A stretch of 64,000 bases of DNA from Parascedosporium putredinis. Taxonomy: Eukaryota > Ascomycota > Sordariomycetes > Microascales > Microascaceae. Positions 35,544-46,358 of this stretch are shown here, one piece after another (the first letter of the stretch is position 1; every line of letters starts with the position of its first letter). The notes beneath the pieces are model-generated. The model had not been told where the DNA came from and made no database searches. It saw nothing but the letters and a program-made list of their open reading frames with translations. A program made the position numbers and the translations under genes. Where the stretch lies: positions 1,550,001-1,614,000 of the forward strand of contig CASHTG010000020.1 of assembly GCA_949357655.1 (NCBI GenBank). The letters run 5' to 3'.

Positions 35544-36437
35544 ATGACCTACCCCCACCTTTCCAACAACAAGACCATCCGTATCCTCGATGCCGCCCGA
35601 GCTGGAGGTTATGCTGTCCCCGCCCTTTGCACCTACAATTTTGAAGGTGTTCTCGCCACCATCCGTGCAGCCGAAGCCCAGCAGTCACCCGCCATGGTGC
35701 TTTTCTTTCCCTGGGTGATGGAGTATTCCGGGGCGACGCTGATACGCGCCGCTGCTGATGCCTGCCGTAGCGCAAGCGTACCCGTGTCTCTGCACTTGGA
35801 CCACTGCCAGACGCCCGAGCTGGTAAGACGCGCAGCCGACATCGCCGGTGGCTTCGACAGCATCATGTGTGACATGAGTCATTATGAGCGTGACGAAAGT
35901 CTAGCCCTCACGCGCGAGCTAACCGAATACTGCCACGCGAGGGGCATAACAACCGAAGCGGAGCCTGGGAGGATTGAGGGCGGAGAGGACGGCGTAGCGG
36001 AGACCGTGGACTTGGAGGGCGTGTTAACTACGCCGGAGGAGGCACTTGAGTTTGTAGACCTAGGTATCGAGCTTCTAGCACCAGCGTTCGGCAATGTGCA
36101 TGGCGAGTATGGTCCGAGGGGTATCCAGCTTGAGTATGAACGGCTGCGCTCTATCAAGGAAGCTGTTGGGGACCGCGTCCATCTTGTGTTGCACGGAGCC
36201 GATCCATTTGACGAGGAGATCTTCGGGATATGTATTGAGGCAGGAGTAACAAAGGTGAACATCAACAGGGGTATGAACGACCAGTACGTAAGGATCCAGA
36301 AGGAAATGGAGGGGAAGCCCTTGACTACAATCATCGAGAAGGCGACGGATGCGATGCAGGGAGCTGTTGAGAAATACATGAAGTGGCTGGGGAGCGCTGG
36401 AAAGGCGCAGACGCTTGAGGCTCTATCCCAACTATAG
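35544..36437 (+). CDS. class II ketose-bisphosphate aldolase (KbaY/GatY/Fba family)
   Basis: Zn-dependent aldolase family that splits ketose bisphosphates, or a related ketose phosphate, into dihydroxyacetone phosphate and an aldehyde. Uninterrupted 297 aa from the ATG at 35544. The N-terminus GGYAVPALCTYNFEGVLATI matches class II aldolases. HLDHCQTPEL carries the first zinc histidine and catalytic-base region. IMCDMSHYERDE follows, then GNVHGEYGPRG and LHGADPFDEE with the other zinc histidines, and VTKVNINRGM near the C-terminus. It is closer to the KbaY/GatY form than to yeast-type Fba1 (about 360 aa), so a catabolic rather than glycolytic role is inferred. Neighbours: dehydrogenase (divergent) and kinase (convergent, 323 bp away). 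Confidence 0.88.
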   Translation: MTYPHLSNNKTIRILDAARAGGYAVPALCTYNFEGVLATIRAAEAQQSPAMVLFFPWVMEYSGATLIRAAADACRSASVPVSLHLDHCQTPELVRRAADIAGGFDSIMCDMSHYERDESLALTRELTEYCHARGITTEAEPGRIEGGEDGVAETVDLEGVLTTPEEALEFVDLGIELLAPAFGNVHGEYGPRGIQLEYERLRSIKEAVGDRVHLVLHGADPFDEEIFGICIEAGVTKVNINRGMNDQYVRIQKEMEGKPLTTIIEKATDAMQGAVEKYMKWLGSAGKAQTLEALSQL

Positions 36438-36760
36438 AATTAGAATCAATATGTCCTATTCTTATATTTTAGTGCTAAAGCAACAGTCGCAGCAGTCTGC
36501 TCTATCATACGCGTTATATATTGGGAAAAAATGGCCCGGCCCTGCAAATGCAACGATGACCTCGATAGGCACTACCTCTCGGGCTCTCACAAGGACGTAT
36601 AGACATGTATACGGAGAGAAAGTAAAGGACATCTTGAGATGAATATTGAAGCTCAATTCCCGAGCTGAGTATACGTGGAATTACGCTATAAGTGAAGAGC
36701 CTGAAATAATACAGGTTGATGATTCCCTGGCTGATTGAAACAGAGACGTCTCTATACCTA
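36438..36760. other. intergenic between convergent aldolase and kinase
   Basis: 3' ends of both genes; no other feature. Confidence 0.4.
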
Positions 36761-38551
36761 TCAAGATACGTTCATACCCCTCTGTAAACCCTTGATTGCC
36801 TCCATGGCTGCCCAAGCGCCTGGATCCGGCGGGAGTTCAGTCTCGTTGCTCAGACCTCCAATATACGTCGCTCTTCCCAGTTTCGGCGCCATCCTTTTCG
36901 TCGCTTCGGCACCTTGTATCGCTGCCTCCACTGCTGCGTCGAAATCCCCACCACGTAAAGCCTGCGAAAATGGGATAAGTGTATCCATCACCGTCCGGTC
37001 CCCGACCTTAGCCAAGGTATATCGCCCAAGGTTCTCCACAGCCTCGGCTAAAGCTGTGCCCCAAAGTAGTGGTAACGACGCTAAATCCTTCGTGTTGGTG
37101 AAATTGTTCGTCATAGCGGCCTGGAGTGAGACGAAGAGTATCCCCAGGATTCCACCTAAAGTTCCGCCCATCTGACTTTCGACCAAGTCTCCAATTGTTC
37201 TCAAGACTTGGCCAATGGAACCAGACGAAGCGAGGTTGTTATTCAAGGCGTTAAGTAAGAAGGTAGCACCCGTTTTGACAGTTTCGCCACAATCTCCGTC
37301 GCCCATCGCGGTGTCCCATCGGGTGAGATCTGGTTCGGCTGAGATCACGGCATCACAAACACATCGCAACATCTTTTCCAACAGGTCCGGGTCAACTGTC
37401 AAGCTATCGAGCGGTGTAGGTAGCCTCTGCGTTATCTCTTGTTTCGAATTGATGAACTGCTGATTCCGGGACCTGCGATGAGCTCTTTGATTGCCTGCCA
37501 TGGATTCCCAGTGGGTGTCCGTCTTGACGTCCGCAAACTCCTTCATCTGGTGTACGCTGTAGGCACAAGTCTTGGCTGCCGCGGTCATATTGATTAGAGA
37601 TAGGGAGAATGCAGGCGCATTGAGGGATGTTTCGATAGGGCCGGAATATATCCTCGAGGGTACCATATTGTAGCTAGCTTCGAGCTGACAGAGGACCTCA
37701 TCAGTCAGCGCGCCCATCTCGAGATAGGACATGCCTCCAAAATTGCTGATAAGTAGAAGAGTCTCATCCCCAGGCTCGAAACGCACGTAGCTACGTGCTG
37801 GGTCGCTCGCGTCAAGGCAGTAAGCGAGTAACTGGCGGATGACTTCTTCAGCAGCTGGCATCGTATCAAGTTTCTTATAGCCTGGTTCGTTATGAGGCCC
37901 GGTCCCGATCTCGATGCCATTATCAGGTACTGTGGTATGTTCGCCCTGTCTTCCTGGAACGTGGCAATGATCGAGAGTAGCCGCAATAGACACTGTCTGC
38001 TTTGCGAGTGCCAGACCCAAGTCGTACACGTCGTCGAGGGACCCGCCAGTGCCAGAAGCGCCACCCATGAGCTTCAACACGCCAATCTGGCCTGCTAGTC
38101 CCCTGCGACCAACGAGGCCTCCCTTATTAGTTCCCACAGAGACGTCATCGCCGCAGATGATCAGCCGACATTCGACGCCATTAGAAAGGGCCATTTCCCT
38201 AGCAAGGCCAAAGTGCAGGCAGTCTCCTGTATAGTTCCCCACAACGATGATGACGCCTTTTCCCGAGGGGACCCTCTCTATGGCTGAAAGGACCTGTTTC
38301 GTCCGGGGGCTGGCAAAGATATCTCCAGAAACTGAAGCTGCAAGCATGTTACTCCCCACGTAGCCCGACCAGGCAGGTTCATGGCCGGAGCCACCGCCGC
38401 TGATTAGACTAACCTGGCTGCTGTCGTGTGCCGTGTCGAAGATGACTCTGTTCGTTTCATCCAGACATAAAGCGGAATTGTAGGCCACGAGGCCGCGGAG
38501 GGACTTGACGACCAGGCCGTCCGATGACTTGAAAAGGTGACGTGTGGACAT
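36761..38551 (-). CDS. dihydroxyacetone/L-erythrulose kinase (DAK family, EYK1-like)
   Basis: ATP-dependent ketose kinase with DhaK and DhaL domains fused, as in yeast Dak1 and Yarrowia erythrulose kinase Eyk1. It would phosphorylate dihydroxyacetone or L-erythrulose at C1. DhaK: HLFKSSDGLVVKSLRGLVAY, ISGGGSGHEPAWSGYVG, VVGNYTGDCLHFGLA and the substrate-binding histidine in ATLDHCHVPG. DhaL: DTAMGDGDCGETVKTGA with the Mg-ATP aspartates, then MGGTLGGILGILF and VGDRTVMDTLIPF. The canonical start MSTRHLF is at 38551; an in-frame ATG at 38602 would add 17 residues. 596 aa, unbroken, no intron. Divergent from the RpiB gene across a 598-bp promoter with the island motif. Confidence 0.92.
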   Translation of the reverse strand: MSTRHLFKSSDGLVVKSLRGLVAYNSALCLDETNRVIFDTAHDSSQVSLISGGGSGHEPAWSGYVGSNMLAASVSGDIFASPRTKQVLSAIERVPSGKGVIIVVGNYTGDCLHFGLAREMALSNGVECRLIICGDDVSVGTNKGGLVGRRGLAGQIGVLKLMGGASGTGGSLDDVYDLGLALAKQTVSIAATLDHCHVPGRQGEHTTVPDNGIEIGTGPHNEPGYKKLDTMPAAEEVIRQLLAYCLDASDPARSYVRFEPGDETLLLISNFGGMSYLEMGALTDEVLCQLEASYNMVPSRIYSGPIETSLNAPAFSLSLINMTAAAKTCAYSVHQMKEFADVKTDTHWESMAGNQRAHRRSRNQQFINSKQEITQRLPTPLDSLTVDPDLLEKMLRCVCDAVISAEPDLTRWDTAMGDGDCGETVKTGATFLLNALNNNLASSGSIGQVLRTIGDLVESQMGGTLGGILGILFVSLQAAMTNNFTNTKDLASLPLLWGTALAEAVENLGRYTLAKVGDRTVMDTLIPFSQALRGGDFDAAVEAAIQGAEATKRMAPKLGRATYIGGLSNETELPPDPGAWAAMEAIKGLQRGMNVS

Positions 38552-39149
38552 GATGTGCGCTGTAGGCACAATGCTAGCGAATGAATGGAGGATCTTGTTC
38601 ACTTAAAAATGAGAGACTATATGCCAAAGTCTTGAGAAGCCGGCAATTTGGAGTACTTAGTGGTAACAGCTCCGTCACAGCGCCTGGGGTTCAAGACGGA
38701 TATAACCTCTACACACCAATTGTCGCGACCAATTCTGCGTACTACCCATCATCTATGCATTTCTAACTCCTAATCAGTCCTTGGTGGTACTTTGAAGTCA
38801 CAACGCGGGAAGCTCTAGCGCATCGTTGGTTTGAAATATTTCTTAGTATCACCGAGCCGAACCTCGGGTTGCCCCCGACCCGAGCCCGATCCGCAAGATC
38901 ATCCTTCGCGGCTCTCTGCACACAGATGCCATGAAGCTAGATAAGATGTGAATTAATAGCGGTTCCTACGATGGAGGGCCATCTAGGGAAGGAATAAAAT
39001 ATAGAACATACGTATTCCATTTTGGCAAATTAGCCTCGTGCCTACAGTCCAACGGCGGCTAGAACTTCAATCATTTCCGCCCGATTAGAAACTCTCAATT
39101 TTCCTGACAGAGTCTAACTACCACCTCCATATTTACTCAAACGTTGAAG
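38552..39149. other. divergent promoter, kinase and RpiB genes
   Basis: Bidirectional 5' region holding the best copy of the island motif and, just after it, further CCCGA repeats (38871-38890). No gene. Confidence 0.45.
38854..38867. promoter_or_regulatory. GAGCCGAACCTCGG element, island promoter motif
   Basis: Inverted CCG-N5-CGG inside the divergent promoter of the kinase (start 38551) and RpiB (start 39150), about 290-310 bp from both start codons. It shares GAGCCGAA with sites at 29791, 32994, 45943 (reverse) and 46092. Confidence 0.55.
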
Positions 39150-39791
39150 ATGGCGCCACGGAGATGGAAGATTGCTGTAGGTTGCGATGTACGTATCTCT
39201 GGCTGTCCCTGTTCCTCGGGCCCGTCCCACCACACGCCCATATACGCGCATTCAACGGCAGCCGATAACTCAACAACAACCGGCAGGAGCAACGGGGCAA
39301 TGGACCCGGTAGAAATGAAAATCAGCAAACTAACTTTCCTTGGTTTGGATATTAGGACGCAGGTGTATCCTACAAGGACGCCATAAAAGCTGACTTGGAA
39401 TCCGATCCACGCGTTTCATCCGTCCAAGACGTGGGCACCCATACGCGCGACGATAAGACCCCGTACCCCTCCGCGCGGCAACGGCGGCGAAGCTTGTAGC
39501 CGATGGCACGGTCGACCGCGCCATTCTCATCTGCGGCACGGGGCTAGGAGTGGCCATTGCCGCTAACAAGATTAAGGGCATCCGTGCTGTCACTGCTCAC
39601 GATAGCTTTTCGGTGGAAAGGGCGGTATTGAGCAACAACGCACAAGTATTGTGCTTAGGGAGCGGGTGGTGGGGCTGGAGGTTGCGAAGCGGTTGGTGAG
39701 GGAGTGGATTGGGTACGATTTTGACCCAGCGAGTCCTAGCAAGGAAAAGGTGGATGTTATATTGGATCTCGAGGACAAGTTTGACGATTAA
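39150..39791 (+). CDS. RpiB/LacAB-type sugar-phosphate isomerase (EYI2/EryI-like) (frameshifted)
   Basis: Aldose-ketose phosphate isomerase. In tetritol pathways the RpiB paralogue converts D-erythrulose 4-phosphate to D-erythrose 4-phosphate (EryI; EYI2 in Yarrowia), which enters the pentose phosphate pathway. Start MAPRRWKIAVGCD, then an intron at 39189-39355, then DAGVSYKDAIKADLE. The anion hole and catalytic cysteine are in AILICGTGLGVAIAANK, and TAHDSFSVERAVLSNNAQVL is the conserved dimer loop. GCDDAG replaces the DHAG of housekeeping RpiB, consistent with a specialised paralogue. One-base gaps near 39474 and 39661 need filling; repaired length is 158 aa, right for the family. Confidence 0.85.
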
Positions 39792-39924
39792 TACAGTAGC
39801 TACTCCCTATACCTATTCACTGTTCCAAAAGTCCGGAGAGCTCTATAGCTGTGGCATCGTTAAACACGCTCAAGTTTGAAGGAATTCCTCGTTAACTCAC
39901 CTTCGCTAGGCGGGGGAGCTGGCA

Positions 39925-42481
39925 TCATTCTACGTGAGCTCCGCCGTGAATAAAATCATTGAAGACCTCATCGCCACCTATTGCCGTGAGGAACTCCTTG
40001 AAGGGCACAACACCTCCCCACCCAGCGGCCGGATCCTCAAAGTTCAGTAGATTCATATCGAAGTCCATACCGGCCTCATCTAGAACGGGTAACCCGGCAA
40101 ATCCGCTTCCAACCGGCAACCGGCCATTCTGTAGCCCATCATTTGCAAGCCAAGGAGAGAAGGACCCGGCACTAGATGATGAAGACGCTGTCCCATTATT
40201 CTGCCGTCCAACTAGTGGTGGGGTTGTCATTTTCATCTGGAGAACGTCACGGACTCGTTCATACAGCAAAGAAGAGCCCCGGATGAAATCGGGATCTTGG
40301 CCGACCCTTTGGAACATTTCCGAGCAATGCTCCGTGGCTGCGGCCAGTAGCTCTAGGTCAGACTTTGCCAGGCGTTTCCCGGGGTTTTTAACAATGTTCA
40401 AGGCTAGCACGCTGGCTGCTAGAAATATTTGAGTTGGCGTGAGGATCTGTGTGTGCATGTTCTTATCCGCGAGCTCTAGGACCACTTTGACTGTGGCTCT
40501 AGCGGCGTTAACACAAAGATTTTGACTTTGCAACAGCCGATTTCCCGATGGCAGGCTACTACCATGCGCTTTAATCTTTGCAATGTATGATTGCGAAGGA
40601 AAGATTAGAGATGCCCTAAAAGCGTGGCTTGCGCCTTTAACGTCCGGTGATTTAGTATGGATTGAAGAAATGGTGGCCTAATATACGCCACGATAGGAGT
40701 CCAACTAACCTGATAATACTGTAATGATAGAAAGCATAATATCCCGTAGGGGGCGGTATTTGCGTATTCCCATCGTCGGGAAATATCTCCGATCCGGGCT
40801 TAAAGTTCTCAGGAACCAGGTTCGCCCATTCTTCTAATGCAACATCCAGCTTTCCAACTTCATACAGCAGAGCGAAGGCGCTGGCAGGCCTGCCGTAAAC
40901 AATATGGCATATCCGGCCTATTACCCGAGCCAGGGCTACCCAGATGGCCAAATAATGCGTCTTTTCTCCTGCTGGTGTTGGCGCTGGGGGAAATTCCGGG
41001 AACGGCAGGTCCGTATCGCGATCTAAGATTGCGGATGGCCTTCCGCTTTCAAGCTGAACCATTTTTCTAGCGCAAAGCATGACCACCAAACGCGCGACCT
41101 GACGGAATCATCCGGTCGCCGGTCACTGGCACGAAGCCTCGGCACACTTTCGTTGGCTGGTTTAGCTGCTATGTCCCTATGTAGCCCGATTGATTGCGCT
41201 ATTCGAATGGCCTGACCGAGGACATGCCACGCCTGACCCTCTTTACCGCGGCTCCGGAGAGCCAAACACAACAAAAAGAGTGCCTGTACACTAGGTAGAT
41301 GTGGCATCGCGACAAGGTGCCCGTAGAGGCTATACGCGGCCGTCAAGAGTGGCGTTCCTAGCTCAGAGACACCGCCCGCGAGTTCATCAGAACCGATCGT
41401 GAGGACAATAAAAGCCATAACTACACGAGGGGCATCCGAGGAGGCCAAAGCTTGATGTAGACCACCCGGCTTTGATGCCTGTAATGCGTAAAGCTTGGCT
41501 AAGTCTGCTTTGAAGGTCTCATAGTCCAAAACGGGGAAGAGAGGCCACACCCGGGCAAAGAAGGTATCCACGCATAATTCTGACCTACCAACTGGTGGCA
41601 AGTTTGGAATCTGCACGGTAAGAGGGAGATCGAATTCTTCAACATGCCTCATTCCATGGCGGAAACGTGAGCTCAGAGGCTCGAGACCATGCTTTTAAGG
41701 TACAAGTCCACGAATATCACCAGACTCTGCAGACTACTACCCCCATATACTAAAGAGGTTTCGGCAATTATTAGCTATCGCTACTACCTATGACGTGCAT
41801 TACAAACAGCAATGGACATAAAGGGTAGGGTAAAGGAACGGACGCAATTACCCCTACATATGATAGGTATGTGCCGCATACCCACGATACCAAACAGAAG
41901 CGGGAGGGAGAAGAAAGGACACAATCCACGTACCTTGATTTTGTAGGTGTTATCATCCGTGTTCACAACAAGATCCGGACTCTCGGCATTCTCGGCCGCG
42001 TGGCTACTGGGGTCTTTTAGGGGCCATCCACATGCGTACCCGCTTCCTGGTACGCCCTGGAAAGCCAAGACACGGAGTCTTGCGACTCCTCGACAACCGG
42101 CTGGTTGGGTATGTTGATGGGTATGGATCCGGACCTTCCCCGCCGACGAAGACTAGGAGCTGGGGACGGCGCAGTGATCCGGGTGTCCGAACCGGCATTG
42201 CTCTGTCTCCGATTGGGAGGGGAGGGCGCGTCACCCCCGCTAGGCTTTCTCCTCACCGGGGCGCCCGTACTGAGCCCGCGAGGATCAGTAGTCTCGCAAA
42301 CTTCATTTCTCAGATAGCAGTTGCGACACCGAGGAGTTTCAGCATCGCATCGAACTTTGCGCTTTCGACACTGATTGCAGGCCAGGGACATGCGCATTCG
42401 CTTCGCGCCTGGGGGTGCTGTGAATGGGTCGTCACCGACAGACAACTGCTCGGCTGAGACAGTGGGGGTTGGGGGATGCAT
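39925..42481 (-). CDS. Zn2Cys6 transcription factor with Fungal_trans domain (EUF1-like candidate)
   Basis: Nuclear binuclear-zinc-cluster regulator, the likely controller of the surrounding catabolic genes, as EUF1 is in Yarrowia. The zinc cluster LACNQCRKRKVRCDAETPRC continues to RNCYLRNEVC, giving six cysteines near residues 34-61. The middle-homology region includes PRVVMAFIVLTIGSDE, IRIAQSIGLHRD and SVRSRVWWSCFALEKMVQL, typical of PF04082 regulators. Introns fit 41727-41933 and 40616-40709. One-base gaps near 42012, 41681 and 41058 are needed; repaired length is 752 aa. Orthology to EUF1 is inferred from position only. Next to the RpiB gene tail-to-tail. A GAGCCGAGTGG string lies about 290 bp upstream, so autoregulation is possible. 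Confidence 0.8.
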
Positions 42482-43663
42482 TCATTTGATCGAGGCGACA
42501 CAGATGTGGGACGTACGTGGGATGTTTGGGCTGGGGCAGCGCCGGTTCGGAAAAGAAATTGGAGATTCCGCTCAAGTGAGTGATGTAGTCTGCAAGGTAA
42601 TGCAGTGCCCTGGGACCTTCGGGAAACACTGCTGTATCTAAGGGTTTCTCTTCCGGTGCTCGGTACCGGATTTGCGTGCCGAATTAAGGGGTGGCAGGGT
42701 GAGCTGAAGGTCTTCTCAGGGGAGGAGAGGGGTATTTGGAAACCCGGGTTGTGGATAACCCTTCACTTCGAGCCGAGTGGGCCGTCGGGATGGAGTGCTG
42801 CATTTTTGGGCGAAGTACTATTATTTACCTCGCTGAAGCTGGAAAGTGTGGGGAAGGTGTCCCTCATTTGGGGAAGGCCTAGAAACCGTGCGGGGCTGGA
42901 AATTGTCAATTCCTAGACAACGAGAGGCTAAAAAGGCAGACATCGAAGGGCAGGCAGGATCAATTGATCTAGTTAAATTGCCACCGCCTAAGATTTGTTA
43001 AGAGTAAAAACGTATGAAATATCAATAAAATTTTTGAAATCGTATAGTAAAATTTAATGGTTCAAGGGCGGGTTTTACTACTCTCTTAGTACCGCTATTC
43101 TCGCATTCTATTCACTATAATGAAACCCTCAGGCTAAAATCTACGTTTATATTTTCCATACCTCACATTTACACTATCATACTAAAGGCTTCCTTCCTAT
43201 CAAATAGATCAATTCCCGCCCCTTTTAATAAATTAGATTCCCTATCCCGTGTTATCCTAAGGGAACTCCATGTCGCTCAATAGAATAGCGATACTAAGCC
43301 TTTTCGGGCAAACACATCAAGGGATCTGGTCTAGATCACACCTTGTGCAGCGATCGGCTTTCAACTTCTCGAGCAGCCAAAATTTGCTTTCTATTAAAAC
43401 CCGTACTAATGAATATAGAGCTTTCAAGGGTTAGGTAATCTTAGCTCGTTAAATAATCCCTACGTATCAAGATACTCGAGTCATCAAGAGAAAGATTAAA
43501 GAGTGGATGGGTTATATTGAAAGTATTGTAAGCTAAGAGCAAACATCCGACCCGCGTGCCTGTTTGAACCCATGCTCCCGGACCTCATCTCGTTAACCAA
43601 AACTGACCTAATTAATCGAAAACTTCAAAGATAAGTCTTCAGCAGCGGTGAGTAACAGTCAAA
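42482..43663. other. intergenic, partly AT-rich
   Basis: The first 450 bp form the regulator promoter with a CCGAGTGGGCCGTCGG string near 42774. The 42950-43650 part is AT-rich without genes and may be old mutated repeat DNA. Confidence 0.4.
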
Positions 43664-45480
43664 CTAATCCGAGGTAGTGATACCCTTCTTCTGCTCCCTC
43701 TTGGCCATATACTGGCGCCACTTCGGATTCAGGAAGTAGACCGGGATCCCCAGGAGGAAAATAGCACCATACACGCCAGTGAGGACGCCAAAGGTCCACG
43801 AGTATCCACCCTTTTCAACCATGGGTGTCATTGCGTATGCGACACCAAACGAAACAATGTTCTTAGTGCCGACAACCATGACAAGCGCCGGGCCAGGGTG
43901 TTTAGGACTAGCCTCTGAAGCAAAGGTTGTAGTCACAATAAGCACACTGATCCAAGCCGTTTGGAAGAAGGCCCAGCCGAGCAAGGGAGTCCAAAATGAA
44001 CCTCCAGTGCCATTCATACCTCTCTCCGCCCCGAACCCATAGACGAGGAGCATTGCAGCGCCAAGGATCGCCATCGGGACGAGGACGATGAGTCGGTGTT
44101 CTGGCTTGTGGATTCCGTGATTGCGCTTGGCCATCCACAGGACGAAGGGCTCACCAAGCAGAGTGCAGTACGCGGAACCGAGGAGTCCACCAATGATAGA
44201 GGCCACGTTGATCAGGCCAATATCTTTAGCAGCCCAGCCATAAGCCTGCAAGACCGCATCGTATGTCAAAGATATGCATACAACGAGGCCAAGCACGGCC
44301 GAGCTAGACAGCACAGCAAACAGGATAGCGGGGGATGTCAAGCTCTGCAACATGTGGACCCACGAGCCAACCATAACTTTCCAAGGCGTAGGATGAGGCT
44401 TTGACCAGGGCTTCAGCATCTGGCCGTACGACAGTTTAGGCGCGTTATCGTCGTCGGAGACTGTTTCGGCACCATGTTGCTCAAAATATTCCTGCGCCTC
44501 ATCATCGGCAATGATACGAGTGACACCGTACTCATCGGTGACGATGAGACGGCCGTCAAGGTTGACCGCGGGCCGCGCAAATCGCGTTTCGAAACCAAAA
44601 ATATGGTTAGCGCCAGACCGAGAGCAATCGCAATGGCGAAGACCCAGTAGTAGGATCTCCAGCCGAGAGCGGCGACCTCATAGCTACTCGCTAGGGCGAA
44701 ACAGCTTCCGAGAATGGTCTGGGCCGTCCAGTATAGTCCAAAGATCTTGCCACGCTCATGAAGGAAGGTGACCTCGGTGATCATGAGCGGAAGCAACGAC
44801 TCTGAAGCACCCGTTGCGAACCCTTGCACAATACGAGTCGCCAGATGGGCCTCGTACGAGTTTGAAACAGCCGATCCAATGGTAAACGCGAGAAGGATCA
44901 CACTAGATACCAAAAACACGGGCCGGCGTCCATACGCGAGTGATACGGGAAGGATGATATAGTTGCCTATTTGCCAATAAAATTGTTAGACTTAATAGAG
45001 CATTTTACGGGGCTCCTGAGAGACTTACCTAGACCAATGCATAGAGACGGGAGCGTCAATAAAGAGGCGACGTCGTGGCTGCTGTATCCTTGGGGCAGGT
45101 AGAGCCCAAAAATACTCCCAGGACGGCACCAAGTCCACTTACGAGGGCCAACGAGAAAATCGCTACAGGCGGGTTCATATCAGTGTCTGGACGATATCGG
45201 GGTGGAGAGGAAAGGCAACCGAATTCAATGCCACTTCAAGGTATTGCGCGGAATTAAACTTACAGAACCAACAGCAAGTAACAATGACGGCCCACTTCTC
45301 CCACGGCTTGAAATTCAGCGGGTCATTGGGGTTGTTAGACGGCACAGGGACCCTGCGGACAGCGCCATGCTTATCAACTAGGAAAGCATTCCCTTCAGCG
45401 TGCTCAGCGGAATCGGCCAAAGTCTTGACATTGTCAATCTCGGCGGCCGAGGCCTTGTTCGCCTCGATGTCAGCAGTCAT
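43664..45480 (-). CDS. DHA1-type MFS transporter of the catabolic island (frameshifted)
   Basis: Predicted plasma-membrane MFS carrier. N-terminal cytosolic segment ends NPNDPLNFKPWEKW, the DHA1-family signature before helix 1. Then GNYIILPVSLAYGRRPVFLV (loop 2-3), LATRIVQGFATGASESLLP, and a long central loop with RLIVTDEYGVTRII before helix 7. The C-terminus is FLNPKWRQYMAKREQKKG. Introns fit 45163-45263 and 44967-45028. One-base gaps in T runs near 45112 and 44594 need filling; repaired length is 551 aa. Divergent from the SnoaL-like gene, with the island motif between them. It could import the island's substrate, but DHA1 proteins more often export, so direction is open. Confidence 0.8.
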
Positions 45481-46358
45481 CGTAAGCTTTTAGCTGTTAT
45501 TGTGAAAGGTTGAACTTAAAAAGGCGTCGGACAAAGTATATCCTTCAGAGATTTCTTTCTTCTTTCTTAAAGAGGACTAACGAGGGTTGTGGAACCTCAA
45601 GTCTTGAACTTGATGGCGCCACCCGGGGAGAAAGTGTTGCTTGATGAGAAAATATAAATTGTTCAAAGGAGGAAGGGGCCCGGCTCAAGGCACCCTTTAT
45701 GCTTTCAGATTCATCCTCTCAGCCCTTCTGGGGAAGCGGAGAAAAGTGGGGACTGGGGTAAGCTTGTTCCACCGATATAGCTTAGTTCTCCGATATATGG
45801 GCTTCCGGGGTAGGGAGAGCATCTAAGGGATGTGGAGAAATGCAAGGCCTCGTGCATCAAGACAGGCACCACACGCTACGTCTGAACATTATTCTTCATC
45901 TCCAAGTTATTCCGTGATCAATCCTGCTTCACCGAGTGTTTATTCGGCTCCACACTCTCCCCTCGCCGCTGCATAGCAACCCGGTTCGGGAAAAGAAAAC
46001 CCCGCAAAGAAACCCCGGATTGCTGAGTGCACGGGCCTAAAGCAAGCATATTGTCCTGGTCTTGCGTTATCCACTCTGTCGGGTCACAGCCGAGCCGAAC
46101 TGTCGGTTCGTGCCGAAGTATTATCATATTGGAAATGATCGGCTCCTCAATTAGAGACAGTAGAAGTGTAGAAAAAGTGAAGAGAAAAAAGCCCATATAA
46201 TCTACGACGACCTTACTAGAAAAATAGTCAAATTCATCTAAATATATAATATTCTCTTCATATCGTTTAAATTTGTAGAGTCTTACATTTCCTATCACCG
46301 CATCTCCGAAGCAGACTATTCTCTGACAGCACCCTTGCAAAGAAACAATATATTTACG
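45481..46358. other. divergent promoter, MFS and SnoaL-like genes
   Basis: About 880 bp with a reverse GAGCCGAA half-site at 45943-45950 and a full element listed below. Confidence 0.45.
46092..46106. promoter_or_regulatory. GAGCCGAACTGTCGG element, island promoter motif
   Basis: CCG-N6-CGG inverted repeat 250-265 bp upstream of the SnoaL-like ATG and about 610 bp upstream of the MFS start. Confidence 0.5.
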
